Source: Liolophura sinensis
Lineage: Eukaryota > Mollusca > Polyplacophora > Chitonida > Chitonidae
Assembly (NCBI RefSeq): GCF_032854445.1
Contig: NC_088307.1
Coordinates: 25,495,953-25,559,952, forward strand
Length of the DNA stretch: 64,000 bases
Direction: 5' to 3'
Shown: positions 35,933 to 48,104 of the stretch, piece after piece
Numbering within the stretch: the first letter of the stretch is position 1
How the letters are laid out: each line of letters begins with the position of its first letter
The notes under the pieces: generated by a model
Databases searched by the model: none
What the model was told of the DNA's origin: nothing
The model's input: the letters and a program-made list of their open reading frames with translations, nothing else
Position numbers and translations under genes: made by a program

Positions 35933-38194
35933 TCTGGATCACAAAGTTAAGTGCCATCTGGGTTTAAATACTAAAAGCCTGTCACATAACAGGAATTGTG
36001 AGTGCCTGAAAAGAGGGTTTTCTCTGGGCCTGTGTATGAGGGGGCCAGCCAGCGGGGTAATAGAACAATCATGGCACCTGTGTTACATCTGGGCCTATCA
36101 GCTGGAGAGGAGGGGACAGGGACAGAGAAACTGTGGGACAAAGACACCCGCCCCCCACAGGGGATTACACACCTCTCATTAGCCAAGGTGACTTTCAACA
36201 TTGAGGTAACAAGAGATGCTCCTAATGACAACTAGGTGATGCGAATAATCCAGCAGGCTGTGGGGCTAATAGGGAAGCGGTAAGGAGATTGGTGGAAAGG
36301 GGGGGGGGGGGTGCAAGTCAGGAGGGGAGGGGGACATGGGGCATTAAGGGAGTAGGAAAACTCATCCTCACTGTCTGACATAGTATTAAGTCACAATTAA
36401 AGAACCACAATAATAATAAGTTGGCCAGAAAATGAATGGCTTTCTTTCTCTCTCTTGTACAATGGTCACTTTTAGGTACTCTTCTACTGAATTAATAATC
36501 TATATACATATGCCTGTGTACAGGTGGTGTGATGAAAGAATCAGGCACTTTATGTCAAGGATGTAAGCCCAGCTGTTCTATATACCTCCCTCTGCAGCAT
36601 CTGCGGTATGGCCAAAAGAGGGCGCATGTACAAGTACTTTAACATCGGTATTACTGAGAGAAAATGACAACTTGAGTTGATTTTAAACTTCATGTTCGCT
36701 GGGTCTATTATACTTGACAGGAACAGTACAGGACCACATCCCATCAAGTTCTATTTGTCTTCACGATTAAACAGCAAGATGAGTAAAAGCTCAGACTCGG
36801 ACCTGACTTACTGACATGAAATCGAAGTATATCTGATTGTTTTGATATCAATGTTTTTGAACTCAGAATAAACTGCATCAAAAAGAAGGAGGATTCACAT
36901 ATGTGATAAAAGATAAAATTGGGTAAAATGTATGTCCATATATTTACAGGATTCAAATGGTGTAGCTACAGTAGCTGAATTTACTAAACCTAAACAGCTC
37001 ATGCTTATTCCAAATTTGGAAATGTATCCGTTTGTTCTTCTTGATATAACAGAAAAGATTTGCCGAATGAAATCCACCCATGTTCAGCTCTAACTAAAAG
37101 TTCTGAATTACGCATACATGTATGTTCAACATGCAAATCTTTATTCATCTGTGAGCAAACACCATTATACACTGGACTTGAAGCAAACAGGTAATGTGTT
37201 TATCTGGTACATTTAACATGATAACAGCAGTGATCAAAAATCGATCTGGAGTTTGCAATTCCAAATCGTATTAAAAGTGATGAGAGTATAATGCTAACTG
37301 CAACCCAAATTACTCCCACTTAAATGCGACCAGCCATTATACCATGCAGGTATTCAGTCTTGTTATACTCAGGTACTTTAAGTTTTATGGAAAATAAAAG
37401 GTCAGTGATCGACATCAGTGAAATAAATCAGAGCGTTTCTGTGCGGGTAGTAAATGTTTATTTATGATTATCAATGACTTTTATCGAATAGCTCACCTTT
37501 GTGCAGGTGAATTAATTAGGCCAGGTATAAAAGGGGTTTAGACACTGTAAAGTGTGGAGGAAACCCTATGAGAGCTCCGAGGTATTTCCTGTTCTCTCCT
37601 GACAATGTTTAAACTGGCCACGAGTATAATTATACCGCTCATGTTTTGTCTGTCCAGTCATGCTAGATCAAGCAGGTAATTCATACCATCTAGGACTCAA
37701 TCTTGGGGGGTGGTCAGGCTGAGTGGTTTAATCCACAGGCACCAGGTGAAATCACTGGTCAAGCCGCATTGCAGTTTACACCTCAACTGACCGCCACTAA
37801 GGCCAGTTTGAGTGTAATCTGTTCTGGCAAAATTCTGAACAAAGCTGCCCACAAAGAATCCCCCTGCAGTACGCCTTCAGGCTATTGCTCAGGTACAATC
37901 AAGAAGCAGGCTGGCAACCATAAGGGTGGAATTTTGTGAATGTTACACAATGTTGCAGATCAGCCTGTTAAAAACCTTGGGTGCAGTAAGCCGTTAAAAT
38001 AAGATAAAGAACTAAACTAACAAAGTGCCCATACCCAGTATGGCCCTGTACCCCCAGGCCATAACCCCATCTGGCATTAGCCAAGTTCAAAACCCCGTAC
38101 CACACAAAGGTGATCTGTACAGTATATCCTCACCCTCAGTCCCCAGGGGCAGAGAATTGACAAAAAAATAGATGAGTCATAGACTTGCATCAAT
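35933..38194. other. Non-coding with a poly-G tract
   Basis: A G-run at about 36300-36311 and G-rich sequence to 36345. Frames here are short and overlapping on both strands, with no splice support. Confidence 0.45.
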
Positions 38195-39000
38195 GCTTAA
38201 ACTTCAATTTGAAATCTGCAACCACTTTGCAAAATGAATTTTAAAGGGATTAAATAGTTTTATTGTGAACATTAAACTGATGCAAGTATTGAATATCTTT
38301 GCTTACCAAATTTAGTCTGCTACAAGAATAAAACTTTATATTATTATAGATTTAGCAGACAGAAAGTGTCTTAGGAAAAGAGGTTAGCTAGAAGAGCATC
38401 AAAACTTCCACAAAAATCTTTATTCCACAAACTATTTTGGAGAGTAATAAAGGATGACAGGCTTAATGTACCAGTTCTGCACTTGTCAATGTACCAGTTC
38501 TGCACTTGTCAATGTACCAGTTCTGCGCTTGGAAATAATTCCACAGTGGCTGTTATTGAAGCATGAGTAGTTCACTTTCCAGTACCAATACCTACACTTT
38601 AAGTTTAAATTAAGCAAGCATTTTGCAAAATGAAATTTAATGGAAATACCTTAAAATAGTTTAAGGGATAAAATAATGTTATTCCGAACATAAACTGATC
38701 TCAGCAAGAAATATCTTTGCTAACCAAATTTAGTTTGCTACACTGAAGAATCCAAGCTTCATTTCAGTCAAATTAAACAGATTTGCAGCTTGTGTTTATC
38801 AATAGACATATATGTAAATGACAATGCTTAAACAGATACAAAGTGTCTCAAGAAAAGAGGATAGCTGCAAGAGCAACACAAAACTTCCACAAAAATCTTT
38901 GTAACTTATATTCTGTAACTTATTTGGAGATGACACACTTCCATGCACAAGTTCTGGACTAGGAAATACTTCCACAGTGTCTGCATGGTTTTGAAGGATG
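38195..39000. repeat. About 400-bp tandem segmental duplication
   Basis: The halves start near 38195 and 38597 and share, in order, TTTGCAAAATGAA, ATATCTTTGCTTACCAAATT (second copy CTAACC), AAAGTGTCTTAGGAAAAGAG, AACTTCCACAAAAATCTTT and TTCCACAGTGGCTG. The first half also contains a 23-bp repeat at 38467. Confidence 0.8.
38467..38530. repeat. 23-bp tandem repeat, about 2.8 units
   Basis: ATGTACCAGTTCTGCACTTG plus TCA repeated, nested in the 400-bp duplication and expanded only in its first half. Confidence 0.9.
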
Positions 39001-39269
39001 ACCGTGGGTATACATCCAGTACGAGGTCAAAACCACATCTGCAGATCTAAGTGAACTCAAATCATAGTAATTATTTACCAAAAATACATCTGCTTTTGAT
39101 TTTTTCACTGATCAACGCTGTTCACAGTCAATGAGAGAAGACATTTTAACACGTTTCATTGAATGGGAGACATTTGTAGAAGGTGACAGGTAATCGCTAT
39201 AGTGCTGAAAACCTCAGCTTAAAGCATATCTACAGAGAACAACAAAGATGTTCAGTCAATGTAAATCTC

Positions 39270-39514
39270 TGGGCCCAGTTGTTTGAAAGCATATTAGCTA
39301 ATACTGGTATTAATTCATATTTTATATTTACGATTTAAGGTCAAATTCATCAGCCAATACATTTGTCAAAAGTTAAAATATAACAGCAGCAGATTTAGTT
39401 TGCATTTAATATACAGTTATGCAATTATTTTTGAAATAAGTTCAAAATTGAAGACTTGGATTAAAGTTTAATCTTGGGTTAAGTCTTCAAACAGTTTTGA
39501 AAAACCGAACCCTG
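39270..39514. mobile_element. MITE-like family D, copy 1
   Basis: The left end GGGCCCAGTTGTTTGAAAGC pairs imperfectly with a right end whose reverse complement begins AGGGTTCGGTTTTTCAAAAC. The element is AT-rich and non-coding. A shorter related segment follows directly. Confidence 0.4.
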
Positions 39515-39527
39515 TGGAATATACATG

Positions 39528-39662
39528 CAGTTGTCTAAAAAAAGGTGTATCTGCTGAAGTTTTAGTGCATATTTAATATATTATAATGAATTTAATTTTG
39601 GGCGACATGCAAAATTAGATCTTGTATAAGTTGAAAAGCAGTTTTGAATAATTAGGCCCTGA
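39528..39662. mobile_element. MITE-like family D, shortened copy
   Basis: It shares the body of the preceding element (GCATATTTAATATA, TTTTGAATAATTAGGCCCTG). Its right end has a reverse complement that begins CAGGGCCTAATTATTCAAAA. Probably an internally deleted sibling. Confidence 0.35.
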
Positions 39663-41220
39663 AATCTAAAGTGTGGTTAAAATTCTTTAATATATGTTGT
39701 GAAACAGATAAAGTAGTATTGGCGAATTCCTCTACCAACAAACCTGACTAGAGCATAATAAACATATCTGTCTATCAGTATTTATGAACTTTAACAAAAT
39801 GAACTGTAGACAACAAAGGACAAAACTATTAAAATCATACCCGAGATATCTACGGGAACAAGTTTCATACTGAGCATGGTGAACACAACACATGGAACGA
39901 TTAATCATGCAAATCTGAAAGACAATTTGGTACAATGAACTGGTGGTCTTGAAACATTAACAATATTTCGAAAATCTAACTTTACAAGAATTTGGCCACT
40001 TACACAACTGGTGACTTTTGAAAGTGGTGAATGGGTCGGATTTGGCTTTGCGTTTGTTTATCTTCAAAGTTTCAGTGTCAGTTGTGTCCACTGACATTTG
40101 GAGAGCTGGGCTAGGAACTACTCCAGGCAGTTTGGTCAGTGATGGTTCAAAGACTTGAAACCATTGGATCAGTGGTCAGCGTCTGGTCAACTGGTCACCT
40201 GACGTCGGGTGACCGATCAATTCCTGTCCTTAACACTGGGAACGGGTAAACTGGACAATTACTTTAACTGTTTTAGCCTTGCCGTCCAAAAATGGCCAAA
40301 AATTCCCTGGGCAAATCAAATGCTTGGCTGCAATCTCACCAGCAGTAAATTGCATGAAGACCACTGATTGGTCTAAATTTAAGCTCTGGTTCACTTGTCC
40401 ATTTGGAGGTCTGTGTTTACTTTACATTAAACCCCGCATGGCCACAGACAGATGCGTATTTGCTTAAATTATTAACCAGAGAGACTTTCATCTTGAAATC
40501 AAATTGAGAAGTGCGAAGAAACAACTGTCAAGTGTCACGTGATATTGACCAAGTGGACAATTGAATGTGCTATAATTCACAACAGATGCAAACAGATCTG
40601 GTCCTCAGTCGCAGAAAAATATCTCATTCCTCCTCTCCCCCTGGAGAAAAAATGCCCCAGATTTCTGTTGAAAAATTTACTGTTTTACAAAAATTAATGC
40701 ATTCTTATTGCTTTTCACTTGTTGCTTGAAGTTGTACTAAGGAACTGTCCATAACAATGTGATTAGGTAAACGAGTGGAGGAAAACAGTGCAGAGTTTAA
40801 TGCTCCACACGTTCTGTTATTTATCTGCTGAACAGTGATTCTATTCATAATTAGGCAGGTCCTATATTATGTTGGAATAGTGTTTATAAATACATACATG
40901 TATAACAAAGAAAATGACAAAAAAAAATTTGCTAGTCCTGTTGATTCATCATTAAGACAAATACTACCAATAATGGAGCATAAAGACTGTCAAAGTTAAA
41001 CACTACTTCCTCAAACTGATTAAACTTAAAGTTTGAATTTCAAAGAATTTTCTACAAGTTTTCTCCTTTAAGCACAAATGAGGTTTGCATGTTGCTATAT
41101 ATATATATTCTGAAAAAAAAGGAAAAATTGAGGTTTCAATCTTTCCACAAAGTTTTTGTTTGTCACTGCGTCCAAGAGTATAATGCTTTCAGAAAATTCT
41201 CTATGCTGTAAGTCTTTCAT
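39663..41220. other. Non-coding
   Basis: 40080-40230 has dense GGTCA words (TTGGTCAGTGATGG, AGTGGTCAGC, CTGGTCAACTGGTCACCTGA). A short TA run lies at about 41096. Confidence 0.4.
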
Positions 41221-41450
41221 TACGGCATTTCACCTGAAGTTTGGTAGGTAAAAAATGTGCTTTCAAAAGCACAAAAATGCCTTATGGTGGGACTTATCAT
41301 GCCGACACTTAATAAACACTGATGAAGTATTAATCAAATTTAGGAGAAAAACTCGTCAACTCTGTACGATGAATTATTCAATCAGAATCAAACAAAGGTG
41401 AGTCACTGGAAAAATGTTAACTTACATGTGAAATACACTACAGGGGAAAA
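41221..41450. mobile_element. MITE-like family E, diverged copy
   Basis: The left end TACGGCATTTCACCTGAAGT and right end CATGTGAAATACACTA resemble family E. So does the interior (ATCAGAATCAAACAAAGGTG, AGTCACTGGAAAAATGT). Confidence 0.4.
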
Positions 41451-42038
41451 AGTTACATGTGCAGGGCATGTTAACATGGGCAAGCAGAGCGTGCACTGAC
41501 TTATGAATGTTTAACAGGTTTGTAAATCTCACTCAGAGACAGAGAGCCAGCCAGAAAGATGGACATAAGCTGGACTCATTTATAATTAATGATTTCCTCC
41601 CTTGACTATTGGTCACTCTTCACAGAGCTGTCAGAGTCTCGTTAAGGCTGCATGGATCCTTAGCGGTCATCTCTTCAGCCACTGTCCATCCTGTCTTAGA
41701 AGTGTCAATGACCCCTAGGGCCTATACATCAGCATTAAGAGGTGATCAGTGAGAGTGGCTATCTGATGGTCAAGCTTTAAACTCCAGCCTGGATGCATAT
41801 GTCACTGAGTGACCACTGGTGTGATCGCTTCACAAGTTTCCCCATGTGTCTGTGGACAAAGGACTCACCACATTGTGAAAAAAACAACAACAGTGTACTT
41901 AATTTCACCATTTCTCACATTCAAGGTTGAAAACATGCTATTTCTAGGATGTAAATGAGTAAAACAAGAGCATTTTATTACTGTACCAAACACTGACACC
42001 TATACACTCTGATCAACCTCATTCTATCTAACAATACC

Positions 42039-42246
42039 TTAATTCCTCAACCTTTTCCAAAATGAAAGAGCAGTTTTCAGTGCAATTCATGCAGATCTTT
42101 AATTTGAGTTTGGAGACAAAACAACTTTGGTTGGACTGGCCAGTTTCAGGGTTTCACAAAAAGCATAATTTATAAACACAGAATAATGCCTTCATAATAT
42201 ACTTGAACAACACTTTGCAAACACGTGAAAAGTCTGAAGAATTACA
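42039..42246 (-). mobile_element. MITE family A, inverted copy with good left terminus
   Basis: It opens TTAATTCCTCAACCTTTTCC and carries the reverse-complement interior (TTTGGAGACAAAACAAC, GGCCAGTTTCAGGG). It closes with CTGAAGAATTA, with TA at both edges. Confidence 0.7.
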
Positions 42247-42786
42247 GCACGTATAGGTCGTCTTGGATTGTACTAATGAGAAAAAAAAGATGACAAAACA
42301 CCAGGTGCTCATACCAGGCATAAGCATGCATGCATGTAGGCGTGCAGTAGTATTTGATAATAAAGGGAAATGTCCATAGTGGTTCCTGTTTAATTCCGAG
42401 TGAATTAAAGCTCCGATAAGAAGCTCCCTGGGCAACATGCAATTTACACTCATCTTTATCAGATTTTTGCTCACCGCCTTGTCAATCATATCCCGTCTGG
42501 CTCCAGTGTACCAGAGGAAAAGTCAGCCATAGAATAACTGTATTCCAGCATCACAGAGACTAAAGTGAAAATCTATCTGCAGGAGAGCAGCTGGGGGCTA
42601 TTGGTCGGCTACATATGAAACATATTACCTCTCAAACTTATCAATATGATATCCATTTGGACCAGCGCCCCCTGGTGTTTGCACTCAGCCACCTCAGCTG
42701 TGTATGTGTAGTTTGCTGGTACAATTTGGTGTGTTTTTCACACACACACCTTACACAAATGGCTGTATAAATACGAGATATACTGT

Positions 42787-42925
42787 CAATCCTCAACCTT
42801 TTCAGCATTATGCTAATGATGCCTGATAAAACTATGCAAATTATGTCTCTACACCCAATATTAGTTCTCTCACAATGTTTCCAAATACTGCTTGCAGGGG
42901 CGGTTGAAAAGGTTGAAAAATTAGG
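42787..42925 (-). mobile_element. MITE family B, internally shortened inverted copy
   Basis: It runs from CAATCCTCAACCTTTTCAGC to GGTTGAAAAGGTTGAAAAATTA, so both inverted termini are visible. The interior is a shortened reverse complement of family B (TATGCAAATTATGTCTCTACA, CTCTCACAATGTTTCCAAAT). Confidence 0.65.
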
Positions 42926-42954
42926 ATACATACATTCCCAGTGTATATATGTAT

Positions 42955-43100
42955 AGGCTTTGACAATCATGGTAAGTCTTCCACTGGGCCCTGCCCAGTT
43001 TCCTCATACCATAATGTTATCGGTCGTCGTATCAGTGAAACATTCTTGAATACCGCATAAAACACCAATGAAATAAATCAATCAATAAATAAATAATCGA
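42955..43100 (+). mobile_element. SINE family 1, 3' half
   Basis: GGCCCTGCCCAGTTTCCTCA, the CGTCGTATCAGTGAAACATT block and AAAACACCAATGAAATAAAT followed by an (AATA)n tail identify the 3' half in plus orientation. Confidence 0.7.
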
Positions 43101-43109
43101 ACACGTTTA

Positions 43110-43252
43110 TTTTGAAAATGACAATAAAAATAATTTGTTTGTTGTAGATGCAAGCTACATTTAAAACTGTGCAAATTATTTCTCTACACTCCAAAGTTTT
43201 GTTTCAAAATACTCGTGACAGAATCGGTTAAAAAGAATGAAGAATTGGGTTA
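43110..43252 (-). mobile_element. MITE family B, partial inverted copy
   Basis: ACTGTGCAAATTATTTCTCT and GTTTCAAAATACTCGTGACA correspond to reverse-complement family B. The segment ends GGTTAAAAAGAATGAAGAATT. The outer left boundary is uncertain. Confidence 0.5.
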
Positions 43253-43257
43253 TTATT

Positions 43258-43377
43258 ATAGCATAGGCCAGCATTATAGTGGGAGGAAACCGAGCAGAAC
43301 CCAGGGGAAACCCACGACCATCCGCAGGTTGCTGTCAGACCTTCATACATACAGTCGGAGAGGATATCTCAGCTGGT
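43258..43377 (-). mobile_element. SINE family 1, internal fragment
   Basis: GGCCAGCATTATAGTGGGAG, CCCAGGGGAAACCCACGACC and ATCCGCAGGTTGCTGTCAGA are the conserved SINE body read from the 3' side. Tail and head are both missing. Confidence 0.7.
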
Positions 43378-43966
43378 AAAAGTTTTGATACAAAAGGATC
43401 AAATATTAAATGCAGTAATTATTTCAAATGTCAACACATATAAAAACGTGTTATTTCCAGCATGTAACTGCTTCAATTAGATCAATTAGCCAGATTCCGA
43501 AATGAGTTCAGCAGAGCATTTAATTGATTAAGAATGCGTCAAATTATCCCTATCCTGATTTCAAAACATTTAATATACTGCAGCGAGAACAAACAACAAT
43601 TTAAGAACAATTTCCTGCCCAACTATTTACATTATCCAGAATCAATGATATATTTCATGAAATATTTAGTTTTGTGCACTGTTTTAGGATATTCATGTAA
43701 AGTCCTCTGTTGTCGTTAATTTTTGATGTTGTATTTACATGTATCTGTAAATGTGCCAGTGTTAAAATGTACTATTAAGCCCTCACATGCTGTAAAATAA
43801 TGACATCACAGTAGAAAGGGATGTCGCCGTTATGTTGTAATGCTGAAAGCCGACAATTCCAGTATTATTGGATTTTGATGTTAGATTACATTTTGGGGCA
43901 ATACTGGACGCTTATTGCTACAAGCGACGGAATCTTTAAAATTCTTTATCCAAGAACGACATTACC

Positions 43967-44171
43967 TTAATTTTACAACCTTTTCAATCGCCACTGTAAC
44001 CAATACTTTGAAACATTCTGAGAGAACTGTGGTGTGCAGAGAATTAATTTGTACATTTCAGTGAAGTTTGTATCTCTATTGACATAAACAAATCATTTTG
44101 ATAATAACTGTATGCATGAATGCAACTGAAAAAGTGCTTAAAAGGAAGAAAAAAAAGGTCAACAAAATTTA
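43967..44171 (+). mobile_element. MITE family B, reference copy
   Basis: Its termini resemble family A (TTAATTTTACAACCTTTTCAA on the left, AAAGGTCAACAAAATTTA on the right), but the interior is different (AACATTCTGAGAGAACTG, GACATAAACAAATCATTTTG, TGTATGCAT). It is about 205 bp and non-coding. Shared ends with an unlike middle suggest mobilisation by the same transposase. Confidence 0.6.
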
Positions 44172-44764
44172 CAGTACACCTAAGTCTCATATGACCTTGC
44201 TAACAGTAAAAACTGTCCTGCTGTGTCAGGTCACTTATCCAAAATGTTAGCAAAAGTTGACTATCGCCTGTCTCATTGTCTTCGGGTGTAAAAATGACAC
44301 ATTTTTCCTTCATGAAACTTTTAAAGTTCACAGGTCCTATAAAATCCTTAGGTTTTACCTACTCTAAAGAGCTTCTCTGTGAACTTTTCTCAGTGGCCTA
44401 TGTCATGGTAAATGTAAACAGTTGTCTAACATTTCTGACAAGTGACATGTTACAGTGGGACAATTCATCTTTAGGCATAGGGCTAGAAGAGTTCATGTTT
44501 TAAATTCCCCTATTAAAAGGCAAACAGAGAATAATGATAACAGATAAGCAGATAATGTATGTTGCCCCCCTCCCCATCCTCCTTCCCACATTAAGTTCTT
44601 GTGTATGGTTTAATGGGAAACCAAATTATCCCAAATAATCATGTCAAAGATACTCAGCTAAAGGTCAAAGTTCTTCATGCTGGCCATTACAGCTCAGAAA
44701 ATGAAAATCTACACCAGGAGGAGTTCAGCATTAGGTGCAAAGTATAAACTGACCATCTGCCCAC

Positions 44765-45015
44765 GGTGAGGGGAGCCTCCGTGGCCTGGCCTAGCATGAC
44801 CCAGGAGCACGTCACTAATGTAGTTGCTGAGAGTTCAAATCCAGCTCATGCTGGCTTCCCCTCCAGCAGCAAATGAGAAGGTCTGCAGCAACCTGCGGAT
44901 GGCCGTGGGTTTCCCCCAGGCTCTGCCCGGTTTCCTCTTATCGTAATGCTTGTCGCCGTCGTATAAGTGAAATATTCTTGAGTACAGCGTAAAATACCAA
45001 TCAAATAAATAAATA
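44765..45015 (+). mobile_element. SINE family 1, most complete copy
   Basis: It starts with a tRNA-like head (GAGCCTCCGTGGCCTGGCCT, A-box region shortened), then a B-box-like GAGTTCAAATCCAGCTCATG. The SINE body follows (CTGCGGATGGCCGTGGGTTT, GCTCTGCCCGGTTTCCTCTT, AATATTCTTGAGTACAGCGT), with CCAATCAAATAAATAAAT as tail. The head-body-tail order shows a Pol III type SINE. The loss in the A-box region suggests this copy is inactive. Confidence 0.8.
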
Positions 45016-46258
45016 TAAATTCTTGGTTTGCAGATTAATGGTAAACTTTTCACATTATTTGACTTCTACAACAATTAGTCAGTATGGAATATTCTTTGGC
45101 TACTTCAATAAATTTTAACATAATAATTTTTACATTAAAAAAAGGTCCGGAGCATTTATTATCAATTCCATTCAAGAAGGGAACAGAAATATTTTTCAGT
45201 TGAATGCACCATTTAGCTCAAGTCTAAGTGAAAAAAAAAATGCCCATACCTAAGCAAGGCCATTTAGGCAACAAATTTAATGGTATTAAAATATATAAAA
45301 CTTACTCAACAGATTGTCCAGTTTGATGTGAGGCATGTACACAGAATTTTATCAACGTCGGACAATATGTGGATCAATTATTTGCATTAAAACCAACGAA
45401 CGATGACAATCACAGGGTTCATTAAACAGGCAAACCTTATACACAAAGCTGACCGTCTTATTAAACTTAATCATCTGAGTTTCCAAAATGTGAACATCCA
45501 GATCAAATTTGACCAAAATCAGACATTATCTGAAGGAAACCAAAGCCCTGCAGATGGGCAGACCCAAATACGTTTACCTTGCTTGTGCACAAGCACATGG
45601 GATATGAGAGTATATGTACCTGAAGATCAACTTGGTACAGAATCAGAGTCAGGGCTGATTACGTCTTTTCACAGGTGATCAGACAGTACTTTTCAGTACA
45701 TTCAGTCAATGTCAGGCCATCATGTTGAGAGTTTAAAGTCTAACTAAGACAAACTTTCCTGGTACATGAACCACATCAGGGCCAGTCTTTCTGGAGCCGT
45801 AGTAAAGGTCCATGGAAGAATCAAGGGAAAAATGCGCCATGCAGTCAGAAATCTAGGTCTAAATGTGTTTGTCATTGCTCGCTCCAGTCAGGCATGGGCA
45901 GCTACAGGCCAACTGCTGGACCCACCCATGTTCACAAAGCGTTAAATAGCTAGTTACCCCCCCCCCCCCCCCACCCCCCACCCCCTATTTCTCTGACACC
46001 TTCATTCCCCACTCCTCCCTGATTCCCAACAGTTGATGACTTTTTCATCTCTCCTCAATTTTTTTGCCAGCCTTCTTTCTGCTAAGATAAGCTAAGCACC
46101 ATATGTTATGTACATGTATAGGTGTGACGGCTATCTCTGATGTGTTGTCCACATCACTTTAATGTACATGCCCCCCAATCTTACGCCCTATGTCCATGCC
46201 CCAATCATCAGCTGTCCATCCTGAACTCTACTTAAGAAGATTTAAGCGTCTGGAGCCT
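45016..46258. other. Non-coding
   Basis: No gene seen; contains the poly-C tract. The 91-codon frame at 45403-45678 has no supporting signals. Confidence 0.4.
45957..45985. repeat. Poly-C tract
   Basis: A run of about 15 C followed by short C-runs split by A. Prone to slippage and sequencing error. Confidence 0.9.
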
Positions 46259-46456
46259 ATTTCATGAAAGCTATTCCTGACTTACGTAAAAATTTAAAAC
46301 CTCTTCACAGTCCTCAGCTTTGGGTACTGAAAGGCGAAATTTGGACACCTTTGTTTTATGAAAAAACGAATGAAGTGGACAAAATTTTACTTTCTAAAGC
46401 CGAAAAATGAGCTTTTAAGATGGTACTTCAAATTTTGAAACACAAAGTTTTATGGT
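46259..46456. mobile_element. MITE family C, copy 3 (right end decayed)
   Basis: AAAGCTATTCCTGACTTACG at the left is close to the family C terminus inferred from copy 1. The interior (CCTCAGCTTTGGGTACTG, GAGCTTTTAAGATGG) is the same family. The right arm has lost most of its pairing. Confidence 0.5.
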
Positions 46457-46596
46457 ACTGGTGGCTGATTTTGACCCAGTTGCCCTCATCCTCCACAACA
46501 TCCTGATTATTGTGACAGTCTCTACACTCATGTATTCTATACTAACATCATTCCTTGTTAACAACAATTAGTATTATCCCTGCTAAACTGCAACAA

Positions 46597-46652
46597 GAAT
46601 TTTATTTATTTGATTATGCCAGTTTATAAACACTGTACAAGAATATTTTGCC
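46597..46652 (-). mobile_element. Probable SINE family 1 3' remnant
   Basis: TTTTATTTATTTGATTATGC and CTGTACAAGAATATTTTGCC resemble the reversed SINE 3' end. The similarity is short and weak. Confidence 0.3.
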
Positions 46653-46657
46653 TACTC

Positions 46658-46870
46658 TAATTGTTAAATTTTTTCAACCAACTCTCCCACCAAAATTTTG
46701 AAATATTCTGAGAGAATTCTGGGGTTAGGAAAAATAATTAGCACAGTTTTTATATGAAGTCTGCATCTTTAATGACACAAACAAATGATTTTTAGCATCA
46801 CTTCATAATAATTGTATGCATAGCTTTCCCTGAAAAAAGTGCTTTAGTGGTTGAAAAGGTTGAAGGTTTA
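46658..46870 (+). mobile_element. MITE family B copy
   Basis: The interior matches the 43967 element: ATTCTGAGAGAATTCTGGGG, TTAATGACACAAACAAATGA, TAATTGTATGCATA, AAAAAAGTGCTTTA. The right end GGTTGAAAAGGTTGAAGGTTTA is a good terminus. Confidence 0.65.
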
Positions 46871-47187
46871 CTACATACAATGTGCTAAGATAAAACCATT
46901 GGCCTTTGTTAAGTAATTGACAAACTTTTCCATGTCGGGATTTCAGACACAAAAACAGATGCATTACATGTTGGTGAAAGGTGTGTGATCTCAAACAAAC
47001 TTTATGTAAGATCACACAAACCTGCCAATCAAGCACTGTTAGCTACTTCTGCCACCAATGCCTGAAGAGTAATAACAGCAGAAAACAACAACAAAAAATT
47101 TCGTGTCTTCGGCCTGAGAGAAATTGAAGCAGCATACAAGACAAATATCGTAAATGTGCAACTATGACCTACCCACTATTACAAAAG

Positions 47188-47320
47188 GTTTAATTTTTTT
47201 TTATCTTAAATAGCAACAGCAGCTTAGTTCATTCTGATGAGGATTGAAGAACAGCTAAAACACATGTAAATAATTAATAGGTGAATTACGTGTAAAATCA
47301 TTATTCAGATTCAATAAAGG
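47188..47320 (+). repeat. Dispersed duplicate flanking the 56-bp array, left copy
   Basis: AGCAGCTTAGTTCATTCTGA, AAAACACATGTAAATAATTA and AGGTGAATTACGTGTAAAAT match, in order and orientation, the segment at 50262-50388. Confidence 0.65.
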
Positions 47321-48104
47321 TACATTTAAATCCTTAATATCTATGTACACAAAGCCTTTATGATTAAAAGAAAAAAGCCAGCATGAGCCCATTTTGCTAA
47401 AAAAGGGGTCCAAAACAGAGAATGAGCAAACAATTTGTATGAAGAGTGCCATGAGTTTGTAAGTGCTGCAGGAGACACCACTGGTGGCAGACAAATAAAA
47501 ACTCCACAGACAAAGAAATGGTTGCAAGAGTTCATCTATTCATTCTTACTTTCACCAAGACGCATGATTGTTCAGGGCCAAATCAAACTACAAGTGGGTA
47601 AATTGTGAGAGCCTGGTGGGTCAACTCTGCACAAGTAAATCTCGCATTTACCCTCGCGGCTAGCTATAGCAGTATTGCCTCTGAGACTCATCTACTTCAA
47701 AGAGGAGCCAGTTAGAAATGGCAAACGCCTTGTGACAGTCCCACAATAGACTCAGCCTCAGTCAAAGAACTCCGACAACAAAGGAGAGATTGGCAGAGCT
47801 GCGCGACCCCATCCTTGGTGACACAAAGGCAAGCGCGTGTGCGACAATCACAGGCTGCCTAGCAGACAGACTAGGCTAAACCGGTAATGGTGGCTTTGAA
47901 GACTGCGTGAACATGTCCGGCGGATTTGGATGCTTCTAAGAAAAACTCGGCAGATTACTTTCACGGAACAAATCTGCTGTCTCCCACAGATTTCACGGCT
48001 GTTTAATTTGATCAGGGATGACATCAGTGATCAGTTAACAGACCAAGAACAGCAGACAGATCTCCCGGAATATCAGAGCTTCTTCATCTGCTGCTGGCAC
48101 AGTC
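47321..48104. other. Non-coding flank of the 56-bp array
   Basis: 47590-47930 is GC-richer with CpGs. No splice-supported exon. The frame at 47930-48190 runs into the array and is not convincing. Confidence 0.4.

Noticed and set aside
42154-42489. 111-codon minus-strand frame
   Set aside because: Its C-terminal part is the translation of a family A MITE.
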